This document shows positions 40,102-52,645 of a DNA stretch of 64,000 bases, piece by piece. The stretch spans positions 11,038,001 to 11,102,000 of the forward strand of contig NC_088314.1 of assembly GCF_910592395.1 (NCBI RefSeq). Reading direction: 5' to 3'. The stretch comes from Lineus longissimus (lineage: Eukaryota; Nemertea; Pilidiophora; Heteronemertea; Lineidae). The notes below the pieces were generated by a model. It did no database searches, had not been told where the DNA came from, and saw only the letters and a list, made by a program, of their open reading frames with translations. Position 1 is the first letter of the stretch. Each line of letters starts with the position of its first letter. Position numbers and translations under genes: made by a program.

Positions 40102-40254
40102 TTCGTGATTGTAATCGCCCTCAAATTTGTGTTGAAACACTGCATCAGAGAAAATTAACTCATCAGAGGTCAAGAAAAGGATCTTAAGAATATATATTCG
40201 CTGTTAGTTTGGGTGATTATTGGGAGCACGTCCATCTTTTGAGGCAAACTTGTC
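40102..40254 (+). repeat. 153 bp direct repeat, copy A
   Basis: TTCGTGATTGTAATCGCCCT to GGCAAACTTGTC; nearly identical to 40739-40891 (about two mismatches). Confidence 0.92.
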
Positions 40255-40738
40255 CACCAAACAAAATGTGAATGCAGTCCGGCAAAGAGGAACAACCAAC
40301 CATTCACTTCGACTTTTAAAGGCTACATGGTTCCAAGAAAATACATTTATACTACCAAGTAAAAGGTTCATCCTACATTTTCGTTCATATGTAGTCTAGC
40401 ATTTACTTGTTTTGGTAGCAAATACTGATTTCTAAAAATCCTTTGCTTTCACAAGAACTAAACTATTCCAATTTTTGAAGCATACTAAATACTTCAAAAT
40501 CTGGAGTAAAAGCTTATGCTAGTTTTTATTCATATGGCCCATCAACAGGTGCATACCATAAACCATGAGAATGTTCCAACAGTGGCATAATTATGTCAAC
40601 CAAAAACATTGGTACCGTAGTGAACGCAAAAGGATATCAAATACCATGGAGCATGCCATTTTCATGCATAATGAACTAAACACCGGGAAGATATTAATGA
40701 TATTAACTCAGCTGAGCGCCAGGCCCTTGGGCCTCTTG
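40255..40738 (+). repeat. repeat sequence between the 153 bp direct repeats
   Basis: Ends AGCTGAGCGCCAGGCCCTT followed by GGGCCTCTTGTT, the tail of a dispersed family also seen at 48473-48506. No coding content. Confidence 0.6.
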
Positions 40739-40891
40739 TTCGTGATTGTAATCGCCCTCAAATTTGTGTTGAAACACTGCATCAGACAAAATTAACTCAT
40801 CAGAGGTCAAGAAAAGGATCTTAAGAATATATATTCGCTGTTAGTTTGGGTGATTATAGGGAGCACGTCCATCTTTTGAGGCAAACTTGTC
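40739..40891 (+). repeat. 153 bp direct repeat, copy B
   Basis: See 40102-40254. Confidence 0.92.
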
Positions 40892-41960
40892 ATCCGAAAG
40901 TTTCCAGATCCCCGCAATGGCGGATATACATTCATCAAAAAAATTACGAATTCGGGCAAGTTTCATCAAACTGTGCGCCTTAAACACCTAAATTGTCTCA
41001 AAATCACCCAGACTCTACACATGAGATATACCTTCACTGAAAATAATTGCTAAAACCTCGCTTAACGTGTCGCGAGTGCTGAAAGCAACAGTTTTGGAGA
41101 TCGTTTTTCTGTACATCCTGCTCACTCCTGTAGAAATGTACAGTAAAGCACGTATACACGTGCAGTGTAAATGGACACACGAATGTACACACCTTCTGAA
41201 AATATTGTCAGCAAAGGTGATAAGTGTTTGTTCTGAATTATGACAATGAAATTCATAGACTATTAGCAGGTAGTCAGTGTCTGTTGGTCTGAATAATGAA
41301 TGATAAAACTTCTGGTGAAGTTAAAATATTTCCTCGCTCTGTTTTACAGCCTGACGCAGTGACGGGGATGACCAGCATCTGTTCTGTTCTGCGACCGCAT
41401 CAGTCACGGATATAGGAGCCTTGACCACGAGGAGCTGATGAGGCAAAGTCGTATAACCGTCTTAACCTTGACATCGGTGCAGTGCTGAATTTGCCGTCCG
41501 AAGACAAACCAGTATAATATTCCAGCCGTATTTCGTTCTTTTCACTGTAATACTTTTACTTCAAAAAGACTGAATAAATAAACCTACTGTGGCAGTTAGT
41601 TTAAAAAGATATTATTGCATTTTACGTTTTTACTCTTAGTGCTGATCGGTCATACCCCTTGGGCCTGGCCGTAACCTTGCATACTGGTTGTCTCGATGCC
41701 GTATGCTTTGACCATGTATATATCTACTGGACTGGTTTGTTGCACCATGTCGAAGGAATTTTATGTAGAGATCAAGACACTTCCCTCACATCACAATCTA
41801 CACCTCAAAAGAATGGTTGTAAAAATCCTTGCCATGATTCCCGGTTGCCCCTATGTTGTGACCATGCATGCATCAATGGCCTGGGATGTTGCAACCTACA
41901 CTTCAAAGGAATGCGAAGTCTAAATCACATTTATTTTTTGTCCCCAGGTTGTGACTTTCC
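40892..41960. other. no supported gene
   Basis: Non-coding; repeated ATTTATTTTTTGTCCC- and AACCTTGCATAC-like words only. No exon recognised. Confidence 0.4.
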
Positions 41961-42351
41961 TAACAGCAATTGCAGACCATATCCCTGGTGATAGTGTTTT
42001 GTCATCTTAAAAATGAGCACCAGGACAAAGCACCAAAAACCTGCCACTAAAAGGTCATATATCAAGGTTTTTTGCCATTTTCTGCTGTAAGACGATTTCA
42101 AAAGTGTACCTAACACTTTATACAATACAGAAAACCAAATGCAATTAGCTCCATCCATTTTGAAGATATAGCCAATTATGTGTTTGACAACTTGATTACC
42201 TGATCAGGCTAGCAACTGGCTTGTTAGAGCCAGGCGGCGGGTTCAGCAAAAGTTGTGATGTAGATCAGGTCATCTGTACATGTCATGCAATCATAAAAGC
42301 AGGAGGGCCTTAATTAATTATGCACACCTGGAAGTAATGTGTTTCATTCAC

Positions 42352-42675
42352 TATGGTGTATTGTGTGGCTCCGAATTGTGTCAACTCAAGGCTAGCACAA
42401 AGAACAATCGAATGACGGATGGGACCCATTTTCATGAATTTCCAAAGCCAGTTGAACGAGAGAGGAGGAAGCTGTGGATTCGGAAGTGCAAACGTTTGGA
42501 GTGTTGGAAGCCTGGGCCTTCGGCCAAACTTTGCAGTGATCACTTTATCGATACGGATTATCACATGAAGCCGGATATCTGCATCCAACTGAATATTAAA
42601 TGCCACTTGTTAAAAACAGCTGTTCCATCTGTATTCGATTTGACCAACCCCACCTCATCACTTTCGTCCGAATGA
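42352..42675 (+). pseudogene. THAP-domain protein fragment, frameshifted
   Basis: ATG at 42352 gives MVYCVAPNCVNSRLAQRT, the first Cys pair of a THAP zinc finger, then a stop at a TGA near 42400. Homology resumes in another frame: HFHEFPKPVERERRKLWIRK, KRLECWKPGPSAKLCSDHF (second Cys and His, and the FxxxxF-like hydrophobic positions). C2CH zinc coordination is complete if the shift is ignored. Ends at 42675 with no catalytic domain. Confidence 0.75.
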
Positions 42676-42806
42676 TCACTCTCATTATGATCTAGTGATA
42701 TCAATGGCTCGAACATGTATGGCTCAACGTTTAAATATCCTTCTGTATCGACCAAAACATCCTCAAATTCACTGCTCTCACTCTCTGAACTGTATGCGGA
42801 AGCCAT
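42660..42806 (-). pseudogene. N-terminal exon of a YMFEP-type protein
   Basis: MASAYSSESESSEFEDVLVD, then NVEPYMFEPLI and an acidic run (HNESDHSDESDE). This acidic leader with YxFEP is typical of invertebrate proteins that carry a P2X7-intracellular-like zinc domain, often TE-linked (from memory, moderate certainty). It overlaps the end of the THAP frame on the opposite strand. Confidence 0.5.
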
Positions 42807-43538
42807 CTTGCTTTGTTCTGACTGACCTGACCTACGTCATCAAAAAATCCCTAGCGGCCACATGTGGAACTAATCTAAAGTTGTGTGTGGTGGGAAATTC
42901 AAATAGTTTCAAATTGAAAATTGAAATAACTAAATAATGACTTTATTATTAGAATTTTTTTAATGTCTGGGATCTTGTTTTTTTAACCCTCAACATATTT
43001 CATGAGTATCAAGCATGTTTTCAAACCTTGATATATGACCTTTAAGATCAGATCAGAAGTTACCTACGTGGTGCCAGTACCCACAAGTGCATGATTGACA
43101 CCTAGATCATTTGAAGAAAAAATTGGCAGCAGAACCATGTGTGCATGGAGGGAGGTATTATAATATAAATACTGTGGAGACGCAATGTATTATTGGTCGT
43201 CCCAACATTGGGAGCTTTCATCCCCACCAGCCATATCAGATGGCCAACTGGTTTCCCTCACTCGACCAGAAAACTCATCAAAAGATACGAAAGATGTTGA
43301 GATTCAGATTACATTTGCTTGTTGTCTGCTGGATTCTGACCATCCATATGCTGAGTTGTTGCAGTCCCAGAACCATCGCTAATTCTAGTATTTATGATGC
43401 ACCTACTGTCACAACCCAATTCAGCTGGTTATTCAGGGTTATTTGCCTCTGATTTATCTGGTTATATCCTGGTGCAAACCTAATTTCTCAACATGACAAA
43501 ATACTTTCACCAGGGATATGGTCTGCAATTTGCTGTTA

Positions 43539-44439
43539 GGCGAATTGCCCAATACTAGTTTTGACTGCCATTTCCAAAACCTCTTGGAGGGAGCAGTCAT
43601 TTTCAGTGTTAATATGAATAATTTATTTAATGGCATGCAGGCACGGATGCCGAGAAAGGGATTGGGGGACGTGACCCCCCTGTGCTGATGACAACCAAAG
43701 AAATTGTTCGAAAAAGCAAAAACTTCTAGCGAACTGTTACTTTTGCTGTCCTATTTTAGACGATGTGTTTGCGTCCAATATGGCAGTGATGACGTCATCT
43801 GCACAAATAGAGGACATCGCCATTGTATGATGACGTGACACAGTAAAAAGATGACAAATTCACGTCCTTGACCTACGTCATTGCAAACTTTGTCATAATG
43901 ACAGTGGTCAGATGGGGTTACTAGACAATTGAAACGACACATGGCACATAGCTACTGTCAGTGATGTCAGGGATTGAAGCTAGATCAAATTGACGTCCAA
44001 ATAAAGTAACTGCACGCAGCCTGTAGAATAATGATCTACTGATTGATGTGTATTGAGCTCCCATGCAGATAATTTGCAGTGTATGCATACATTACAATTA
44101 ACACCTATAGGGCCTACAGTAGATGCATGAAGATACATGCAGATATCTTGCAGTGTATGCATGCATTACAACACCTATAGGGCCTATACAGCCTTCTTGA
44201 TTTGCTGAAAATACAACTTCAGTGTCTGTCGAGATTACCCTTTTTGCATTCATTTGGCTCCTTATGTGTTCCGATTCAAACTGACTAAAACTCCCCTCTT
44301 CTCATATTGAAATTCGGGTAAATATCGAGAAATATGAAGAGGTACCATGATTTCTTGAATGTTTGACTATCAAATTCAAACTTACTAGCTTCCTGTCTCA
44401 GGTTGCATTATGGGTGATATTTAACACTGAATTTGACTG
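43539..44439. other. non-coding interior of the composite element
   Basis: No exon. Includes a 74 bp tandem duplication at 44062-44195. Confidence 0.4.
44062..44195. repeat. two-copy tandem repeat, period about 74 bp
   Basis: CATGCAGATAATTTGCAGTG at 44062 and CATGCAGATATCTTGCAGTG at 44136, both running into CACCTATAGGGCCTA. Confidence 0.85.
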
Positions 44440-44766
44440 CAATTACCACTGCTTTACACTGCCATCAAGTCTTAATCTCACCAGTCATAAGCAGTGGTTT
44501 TCAGTCATGTTGAAAATGCCACGGGTTTCGATCAGAGTTGGAGAAGTGGAAATCAGTGGTCTTTCAGTCATAGGCAGTGTTTTTGAAATACGTCGTTCAT
44601 AATGATATGCAAGTGGCAGTGCTTTGCAGTGGTCTTTCAGTCAAAATCAGTGGTTTTAAAACATTAAGAAAAAATGATATGCCTAAGACAGTCATATGCA
44701 GTGGGGGTTTCAGTCAAAAGCAGTGTGATGCAGTCATTTTCAGTGCACTGCCTTTTGGTGAGGGTA
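44440..44766 (+). repeat. right CAGTG/CAGTC array and terminus
   Basis: More than a dozen CAGTG/CAGTC words, for example GTCAAAAGCAGTGTGATGCA, in the same plus orientation as the left array; ends GGTGAGGGTAC. Confidence 0.85.
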
Positions 44767-46375
44767 CATCCATCCTGTATCCCCAGCCGTTCAAAATCGC
44801 ATCGCACAACTCTGTCTTCGTCTGAGGAGGGGGTAGTCCGTCTCCTTGGTATAGACTGCATAGTGCCGAGATCAGATTCCCTCGATCCTTCTCAAGAGAT
44901 GGGCATGTGACTAGAAAGTGTGGGGCATCTTCCTCTTCCAAGCGACATAATGGGCATTGGGGATCAACCTCTTGCTTGTTGAAGCGTACTCTGTCCTGTC
45001 GTAGGCCAAATCTACCAACCAGGAGTCTCGCTCTTGTAGTTGCCTCTGTAACTAGATACTGCTTTCCTTTACAAGCTTGCCACAGAGGGTGGGGGCGACC
45101 TATCCATACCTGGTCGAGGATCATCCATTGGAGGGTCTTTCTGGCTTGAGCTTCAGAAACTAAGGCGTTGGTCCACGAGTCCTTAATCAACATGATGGTG
45201 TTATCCTTCCAGTGGCATTTCTTCCAGGGGTGTTGAAGTGCCTGGTGGATGTTGATGCCATACTTTTCGGCTCTTTTACATATCTTGTTAAACCAGCACT
45301 TCGAGGTATCTGATTTAAGAGACAGTTGTCTTTGCGCGACTTGCCATAGGGGATTATTTCTGTCGAGTCTTGTGATGGCTCCAAACAGGGAGAGTTGACG
45401 TGCGTGAATTGTTGCCTCGATTGGTATTGTTCCAAGCAGCAGGTAGATGGCCGACTTAGCTGTGCTTTCCGGTAGACTCTGGATTAGTCTTAGTGCCTTT
45501 CGGTGAAAGAGATCGAGTTGGGACACTTGAGCTGCCGACAAGATGGTGGCTTCCAGACCATGCAGAAGTCTTGGGATGACGAAGGTGTCATAGATTTTCA
45601 TTGATGCGGAAGGGTCTAGACCATTATAGCTGTGAAAACCCACACCCATCAGGGCATATGCTGTCCGTCTTGCCAGGGTAATCCTCGGTGAAATATCAGG
45701 GGACGTCTTTCCCTTTTGCCAGTTTAGCCCAAGATGTACAAAATCCCCCGCTATAGTAGCTGGTTTGCCCCCCAGGTGCCATTCCTGAGCTTTACTTGAG
45801 CTTGCTTGCGACTGGTGGTGTGGACATACTACTGATTTCACTGGATGTAGTTCATAAAGATTGGTGTTTGAGTGGTCGTTGCTGACTGACATCATTGCTT
45901 GAAGTTCCATGGGACTTGATGTGAGAAGGAGTAGGTCATCGGCGCAGCCAGGGGATCCGATGTATGTAGGGCCTATATGCAGTCCCAGCCCTGCTTTAGT
46001 GAGGGATGATGCCAAATCGTTGGCATACAACTTGTAAAGTGTCGGAGACATGACTGCACCTTGCTTCACTCCTTGTCGGACTGCATATTCCCTGCTGTCT
46101 TCACCGCACCATCTCACAACCTCTGTACTGGAGTCATACAGATCGTCAATCAGACACCACAGAGATTTCTTCATTGGTGTACCAAACATCTTGAGTTTGA
46201 GGCGAGAGTGGGACACAACATCAAAGGCTTTGCGAGCATCAAGTGAGCAGATCAGCAGGTCCTGTTTCTTTTCCTTGGTTTCGGCGATGGCTTCAGTCAC
46301 AAGAAGAGAGGCCATTGATGGTGATCTTCCGGCTGAAAAGCCATACTGAAGTCCGCTCTGCCCATCTGTTAGAAC
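44767..46375 (-). mobile_element. 5'-truncated non-LTR retrotransposon (LINE), RT and C-terminal domain
   Basis: About 540 codons open on the minus strand. Enters within RT (QYGFSAGRSPSMASLLVTEA), then LICSLDARKAFDVV (first Asp), VRQGVKQGAVMSPTLY, the active site GCADDLLLL (usually YADD), a thumb region, and a C-terminal CPLCRLEEEDAPHFLVTC zinc-like motif. The endonuclease and ORF1 are missing, as usual for LINE insertions truncated at the 5' end. The last residues before the stop come from the neighbouring composite element, whose terminus replaces the LINE 3' end at 44766. A clade (CR1/Jockey-like) is not assigned with confidence. Confidence 0.85.
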
Positions 46376-47610
46376 TAGAAAAACGAATATGTTAATTTGC
46401 AAAATTAAAAGCAGATTCACCACTAACCAGCCAAATCGGAATACGACGGCGCAAAATGTTCTCGCTTTCCTCCTGCTAAAAAACCTTGTTCCCGCACTCC
46501 TATTTTAATTTATGCCAAGGAATATGATATGATCTGTTTTCACTTTTTTGTAATTAAATGGTATTCATATAATGAGATCAATAGTAGTGTCCGTGTCAGA
46601 TCCCATCATGGAGGTATAAACAACTAGTCTTCTCTCCCCAGGTGCCTCACCAGACCTTCACGTCCCCATACTCAAGACCAACTCTTACAATATCGCCCTC
46701 AAAACAACCCTGGAGTCATGAATTCACAGGTGCTCCTGTGAAATCTCAGTTCTAGTTTATTTATCAAACTTTATCGAGGGTTATCGAATCGAATGGATGT
46801 GTCAATCGTCGGGGCGGATTGATATGTGGTTACTAGGTTGTGCGTCCAAGGCGATTAGGTCATTCAGTTAGTTTGAGAAAGATCATGATCATGAAGATGC
46901 GTGTTGTGTTATCATAACTGGAAAATAAGTTGAAAGTTATTATTAGTACTACGATTCTTACACGAGTAAAAAGTAGACGTTTTAAGCAACACAATAATGT
47001 TACTCCCATAAAAAAACTGTCAGTTCTCCTTACCACTCACAGAAGCCAAGCCATTGCTGTTAAGTTATGCAGGGGCTTAATCAATTACTTGCACTCCCTG
47101 TGGGGTGAATAACATTACCTTTTGAACAGCTGGCTGTAGGGGGATGATTGGAACAGCCGGTATACCTGCTGACCTGCTGAACCGAGGATAATGTTATTTT
47201 CAATCCACGATTGCAGGTCACCTGATTTTCGAGATTTCGCGGGAAATGAAATTGTAAACAAACGCATGTGTGCAGCTCAAATGTAAACAAAAATGTATTT
47301 TTGGTACTTTTGGTTGCTGGACTTGGGTTTTCCCGCAGTTAGGAGCTGGATCAAATTGGTGGTCTATTGTGCTGTTTTAGTCAGAGGTAGCACTTGATTT
47401 TGAAGGGATTTTCAAATTAAGGTGACCATGGTCTTTTATGTGCTCAGCTCACCACAGCTTTTAATACTTGATGTATCTGAAGAGGTGCGCGGAACCTGAC
47501 ATGGCCTTACCAAGGAGCTGCTCACTTTGCCTTTTTGGCTGAGACATTGCTACATGTAGGACTAGGAGGAGCACGCATTTTAAAGTTATAGTAGTGATAG
47601 TACAGTTGGT
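46376..47610. other. no supported gene
   Basis: Non-coding DNA between the LINE and the terminal exon of the next gene. No repeats of note. Confidence 0.4.
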
Positions 47611-50600
47611 TCAAGCCATTTGGAAGCCGACATGTGAAGGCCTATCTGGGTTCTCCTTCTTCTCCGTATAAAAAGGGGCATGTTGCTGACTAAGGAACAA
47701 GGCATATTGACATTGCCTCATCATCTCTATGGGACCAATTGATATACTTTTATATGCACGCATACATCGTGCCATTTCAGGGTCCGAGTCTGTGGACAAT
47801 TGGTTTGATTAATTTGTCTCTTCGATATTGCTCCTTTATTGCATTAGATTTTCATCGCAATTCGATCTATTCAAGATATAGCCAATTTGAACCTGTCTGC
47901 GCCAAGGATAGATTGGTTCCAGATCGACTCACTATGACTAGGAATACGCAGTAGAGCACAATGTCATGAAAAACGACCCTTTGTATTGTAAATTCCAATC
48001 ACCTGCAGAACAGGTCAATTTCTCTCAATAAAATTAATTTTGTTGACTCCTGTAATCTCTACCTTATTAAAAAAAAAAGAAAGTGGTGCTAGTCCCAAAC
48101 TGGTAATTTCTATTTATTTTGACCTCTGTTAAATCAGGATACCTCTCAATTACACTTACAGACAGCATTTTGTATCCTTGTGCTGTACAACCCAGCCTGG
48201 ACATACCACAGTTGTCCATGGAGAAGTCTCATCCTCTCTGACACTTTTTTTCTGTAAAGCTACTGATACAACATACTGAACTAGGGATATCTTCCGTTGC
48301 CTCCTGTAATATTTACATACCATGGCTGATTAGTTCAATCATATTTCATCCAGCTGGCAGCTCTGCATTGGAAATTTTAGTGGTATAACGTGTTCTCTTG
48401 ACCTTCAAACAGTAGTACAAAGCCGATATTTACTACTTTATAGTATACCCTCAGTCCTATGTTATTAGGTCATCCAGCTGAGCGCCAGGCCCTTGGGCCT
48501 CTTGTTTACTTCAGCTCCTTGTCTCCAAATGATAGCTGCCCTTAATCCTACCAGTTACACTAGGATTATCACAACTTGGAGACGTCTAACTTGTCTGCTT
48601 CAAAGTCGAGGGGGCACCACAAATTAATCACAGTGCCTTCATTCAGATCTCACTGTTGAAAGTTAATGACTGATGGTTGCAATAAATCTTAAGAGGATGT
48701 CACTTTAGGCCCTACAGGCCAAAAAGAGGTAATTACTGAACACTAATTGAAACCTCGATAGCACATTATGGGTAAATCTGAAAGTGTTGGCCAGGTTCTT
48801 TCAAAAAGTAAATACTAGACAGAGTGAATGCATATTTACTTACCTGTTTTCTTCTTCTTTTCTCCACGGTTCCCTGCCTTGGCCTTTCCAGCAGAGGCTA
48901 GAAAATGTGTTAAGAATAATTTTACCAAGGAGCATGAAACACTTTCATCATTCAAAACGTTGCACCATTAGTAACACTACTACATGTAATAGTACTGACA
49001 TACATGTAGTGTTTCGGTGGTGAGACATGAAGGAAATCAATTCAAATGCCTTCCGGTACATGTTGCCAAGAAAGATCTTTCCAAGACTGACTGTACAACA
49101 TCCTTTCATACATTTGTATGCTTACAAGTTACAGGCAGCCAAGGAAAAGGGTATTTATTTTCAAAGCCTGTGCGGCGTCAACATCAGGGTGTGCAATGTT
49201 TGGTTTCCATTGAAAACGTTTGACTTTTGAGTGCTATTTCTACATACCAACTTTCCTTCTTTTCTTGCCTTTTCCCAACTTGGTCGTCTCATCTGTTTCA
49301 GCTACTTGTTGTTCGCTCATCCCATGGCTAGAACCAGACGCTGGAAAAATTTTTGCAGAACTTTTATGTACACACAACACAAAAGTTTAAAAGCTAGAAC
49401 TCTGTCCAGTTATGGAATCAACTCTACATAATGCACATTAAAACTGCCTCTTGCCATCCAAATTTTACTACATGTACTGCAATTCACCGTACATGGATTT
49501 CAAATTGAAACTTAACAATAATGGCAAAGATTAAAACACTGCTGCAATATTCACTGATGATGAAATCTTGTGTCAAAGCCTTAGTACATGTTAAAGTATT
49601 ACCTTTTAAGCAATGCCAGGCCTTTGGGCCACAATAAAAATCTATGAAGTGTCTGACAATCATTGAATTGATTTGTGCACTCACCAGCATTCCTTCTGAC
49701 GCCTCTCTTCGGACAACTTTTTGCACTGGCTTTGGACTTCTCTATTCCGCTAAGTTCAAGTAGCCTCCACTCGACAGATCAGCCAAAGCAGATACATGTT
49801 GAAGAGGTGGTGAATCTGAAAAATAAGTCAAAAAACATTTTTTACTCCAAAGACAGCAAAAACCTCTTCTTCCGTGTTAAACAACCAGACCAGGGCTGGG
49901 TTGTTCAAAACCACGTTAGCTTTAACGGTGTCGTTAAGTCATTACGTGAAAATTTTAATGCGATTAACTGAAAGAGATAACGTCTTTTGGGATACTTTTA
50001 AGTTAAAACGTAACCATTAGGGATACATGTAAAGTGAATTTTGTACTTTTGAACAACCGGGCCCAGTACTCCTACTTGTTGTTGGCAGGACAGTTGAAGA
50101 CCTTTCAACCGCCATTTTGAAGCATTTCATATGAGTCTTCTTCGGAAATGCCATGTCGAATGACTAGTTAAGTAAGGACTTAACAACTAGGTCCTGGGGC
50201 CAATCATGAAGATGAAAATAAATAATGAACACTAATCTTGCTAACCGTTATTATCTTGAATGGTAGCATCAGACGTGATATCCTCCCCTGTTTCCTCAAG
50301 TATGGAGCCCAAATCACCCGCTAACAAATCACTGAGGATTTCTGAAAAATTGGTAAGAGAACTTATACATTTCCTTGCAAAGATGGATTTTTTTAGTCGA
50401 AAAAGCTTTTATCCACAACTGTTACTCGAATGTCTGTCATAAACAATGAAATTGTATTTCATAATGCCAATGGTCAATATGATAATCACAGTTACTGACC
50501 AAACAGATATGGTTGAATACAGCAGCATGGATGTTAGAAATACTTGCATTATTTGGGGCACTATAATACAAAGTTGCCCAATATCCTTTCACAATGCACA

Positions 50601-52645
50601 CTATGCCACTGAAAAGCAAAATGCATTTTATCATGCTCATAATGACTACTTACCAGAGCTGTCTTTCGCAGTTTCAAGGTAACTGGAAATAACCAAGCCA
50701 TCTTGTTGAACATTGCCTGAAATATGATAGTTGAGAATTATTTTGAGGCCCAGGCTTCAGGAGGACACACAGCTAGAATAGCTAATGTGATATTTCGATA
50801 CCACCAATTCCAAATGATTAGGACAGATTAAAAACAAACCAACACTAACATCTGAACAGTGGCCAAAAATAAATTGGCTTGTCATTGTAAGATGGGATAT
50901 TTCTTCATGAGCATGATAACTTTCTTTCGACTTAAATGCTGTAATTTGGCATAGTTTTTTTTTATACAGATAACTGATTAATCTGACAGCAGAGAATTTC
51001 AATCAAAACAAAAATACTGATGGTTTGTACAGATTTTACAAAAACTTCTGTTCATTGATGTTCAACATGTAACAAATAGCGCCAATGAAACAAAACAGAA
51101 TATTTACCTGTAGGAATATTGGCATTTACATCCACAACATCTTGCGTCCCAACTGACTAACTGCAAAAATAATTTTTAAATAAGAATCAAAAATAGCATC
51201 GCAAAGCAAGCAGAACAACCCTTCAGCCGACACACCCTACAGGTGAAATGCCAAAGTGAAGTGGGCCATCATTTACGAAATAAAGCTGAAAGTAGTTTGT
51301 GTGGAAACGAGATTTATCTTCAGCAAGCAGCATTCATTAGATACCATCAAAATTTGTTTTACTTTACATAGCAATGTAACATGTCATGTTTTCAGGCTGA
51401 ATTAAGTTGACAAATATATTTCTGAAAAGCGACCACGTGAGCAGTGGCAATTGAAAATGTGATCCTTTAGTATCCCAGCCTCAGGAGTAGAAACTGGAAG
51501 AAGTTGCATTGTCAAGAAGCAGTACAAACCTTGGTACATAGAACTCCACCTGGTCGATCAAAGATTCCAGACGAAGCAGGTCATGTGTACCAGCACTCTG
51601 GACACCAGTCACCAACTTTGCCTCCAAGTCGGATGGCAGACCTCGCACCAGCAGAGTTCCTTGGGACAGCCTCTTTCTTGGGAGTTGGGCTTTTGGATTC
51701 CCACAGAAGGCACCTTGAGTAAGGGAAAAAGGAAGCTTTTATAAGCAAATAATTGATTCATAAGAAACAGTTGGTCAGACAAATGTCTCTTTAAAAATCA
51801 TTCACTAAAGAAGAATGGTACTTTTGTTTGTTTGTCTTTTACATGACATATCGGCTTTTGAACACGCCACTCTTGCAGCGGGGCCATTTGTCGTTGGAAG
51901 CAAGGGCAGCTCAGCATTTTTCATTAGTTTAGCCAAATGGGTAATTTACCAGGATTTTTTCCTACTTTGATGTGTGTCTCAACAGTAAATGCATTTCAAA
52001 AATTTGAGCCAAGTTGCATAAGTTTTTAGCCAATCAGGTTTGAGTTTAGTTTTGGCGACAATGGCGAGTGGCAGCGCTAGCCTTGGAAAGGGCAGCCACA
52101 GTAGTTGTTGTGAAAATGAATGTTCTGTTTTCAAGCCCAGCCAGTGGGCAGGGATCATTTATTTGACTAATCTTATAAAGTTCCGTTGATTATCTGACGT
52201 TCATACCAACACATTGTCATTGAAAGAGACAATGAAAAGGAAACAGATGTACTAAGACAAGAATCTTCAACAAATCTTACGGTATTTATCTGTAATCGCT
52301 GCACTTATTTTCTTTTGGCGATCTGCATTCTTTGACTTTTCCTTTTTCTTTTCATCCAGGACTTCCTGACCAGTCACTAAATATGAAACAGAATAGAAAT
52401 AATGTCATCACATCAATTTCAAATACTGAATAATGAACTAAATTTAATTATCAGTTAATTCAGTTAGACAACTTTTATGAAATACATGTATGTAACTTAT
52501 ACAGGCACCAGTTGGTCAAAGGCTACATACAAACAGATACACGCAGTCTAGATTAGTAGATATACGTACCACCTCTTAGTCGAAGCAAAACTCGGAAGTT
52601 ATCAAGCTCCCTCTTGTGAGCTTCGGTGTGGGAGAATGCGTCTCC
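47611..52645 (-). CDS. uncharacterised spliced gene of phase-1 exons, upstream end cut by a gypsy LTR
   Basis: Exons, read 5' to 3' on minus: 52645-52570, 52376-52281, 51713-51540, ~51156-51108, 50716-50654, 50341-50246, 49815-49685, 49340-49248, 48897-48844, 47789-47611. Almost every junction is phase 1 with good GT/AG signals, so the set is unlikely to be chance. Contents: HTEAHKRELDNFRVLLRLRG; EVLDEKKKEKSKNADRQKKI; LVRGLPSDLEAKLVTGVQSA; acidic EILSDLLAGDLGSILEE; Lys-rich KLGKGKKRRKVG and GEKKKKTG (nuclear-localisation-like); last exon DSDPEMARCMRAYK to FQMA stop. Problems: phases clash at 51540/51156, and one frameshift lies in exon 49685-49815. No domain recognised; nuclear and DNA-linked by composition only. 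Confidence 0.55.
48473..48506 (+). repeat. tail of a dispersed repeat
   Basis: CAGCTGAGCGCCAGGCCCTT and then GGGCCTCTTGTT, the same tail as at 40707-40740. Confidence 0.75.

Larger units (their letters stand above)
41961..43538. mobile_element. DNA transposon remnant carrying a THAP domain
   Basis: Inverted arms 41961-42005 and 43493-43538 (TAACAGCAATTGCAGACCAT against its complement, few mismatches), and a second inverted pair 42050-42070 / 43023-43043 (AAGGTCATATATCAAGG). Inside are a THAP domain on plus and the N-terminus of a YMFEP-type protein on minus. THAP domains are the DNA-binding domains of P elements and relatives, so a P-like or THAP-carrying element is inferred. No transposase core remains. 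Confidence 0.65.
39472..44766. mobile_element. composite element with GTACCCTCACC termini and CAGTG/CAGTC arrays
   Basis: The left end GTACCCTCACCGAAAAGCAG and the right end CTGCCTTTTGGTGAGGGTAC are inverted for ~22 bp. Both ends are followed inward by dense CAGTG and CAGTC pentamers at 5-12 bp spacing. The right end sits on the 3' end of a LINE. No clear target duplication. The interior carries a THAP-bearing transposon and other repeats, but no transposase of its own was recognised. It may be a non-autonomous element enlarged by later insertions, or two separate half-elements. Confidence 0.6.

Noticed and set aside
44714-44766. Last residues of the LINE frame (VPSPKGSALKMTASHCF)
   Set aside because: They are translated from the neighbouring element terminus, so the native LINE C-terminus is not known.
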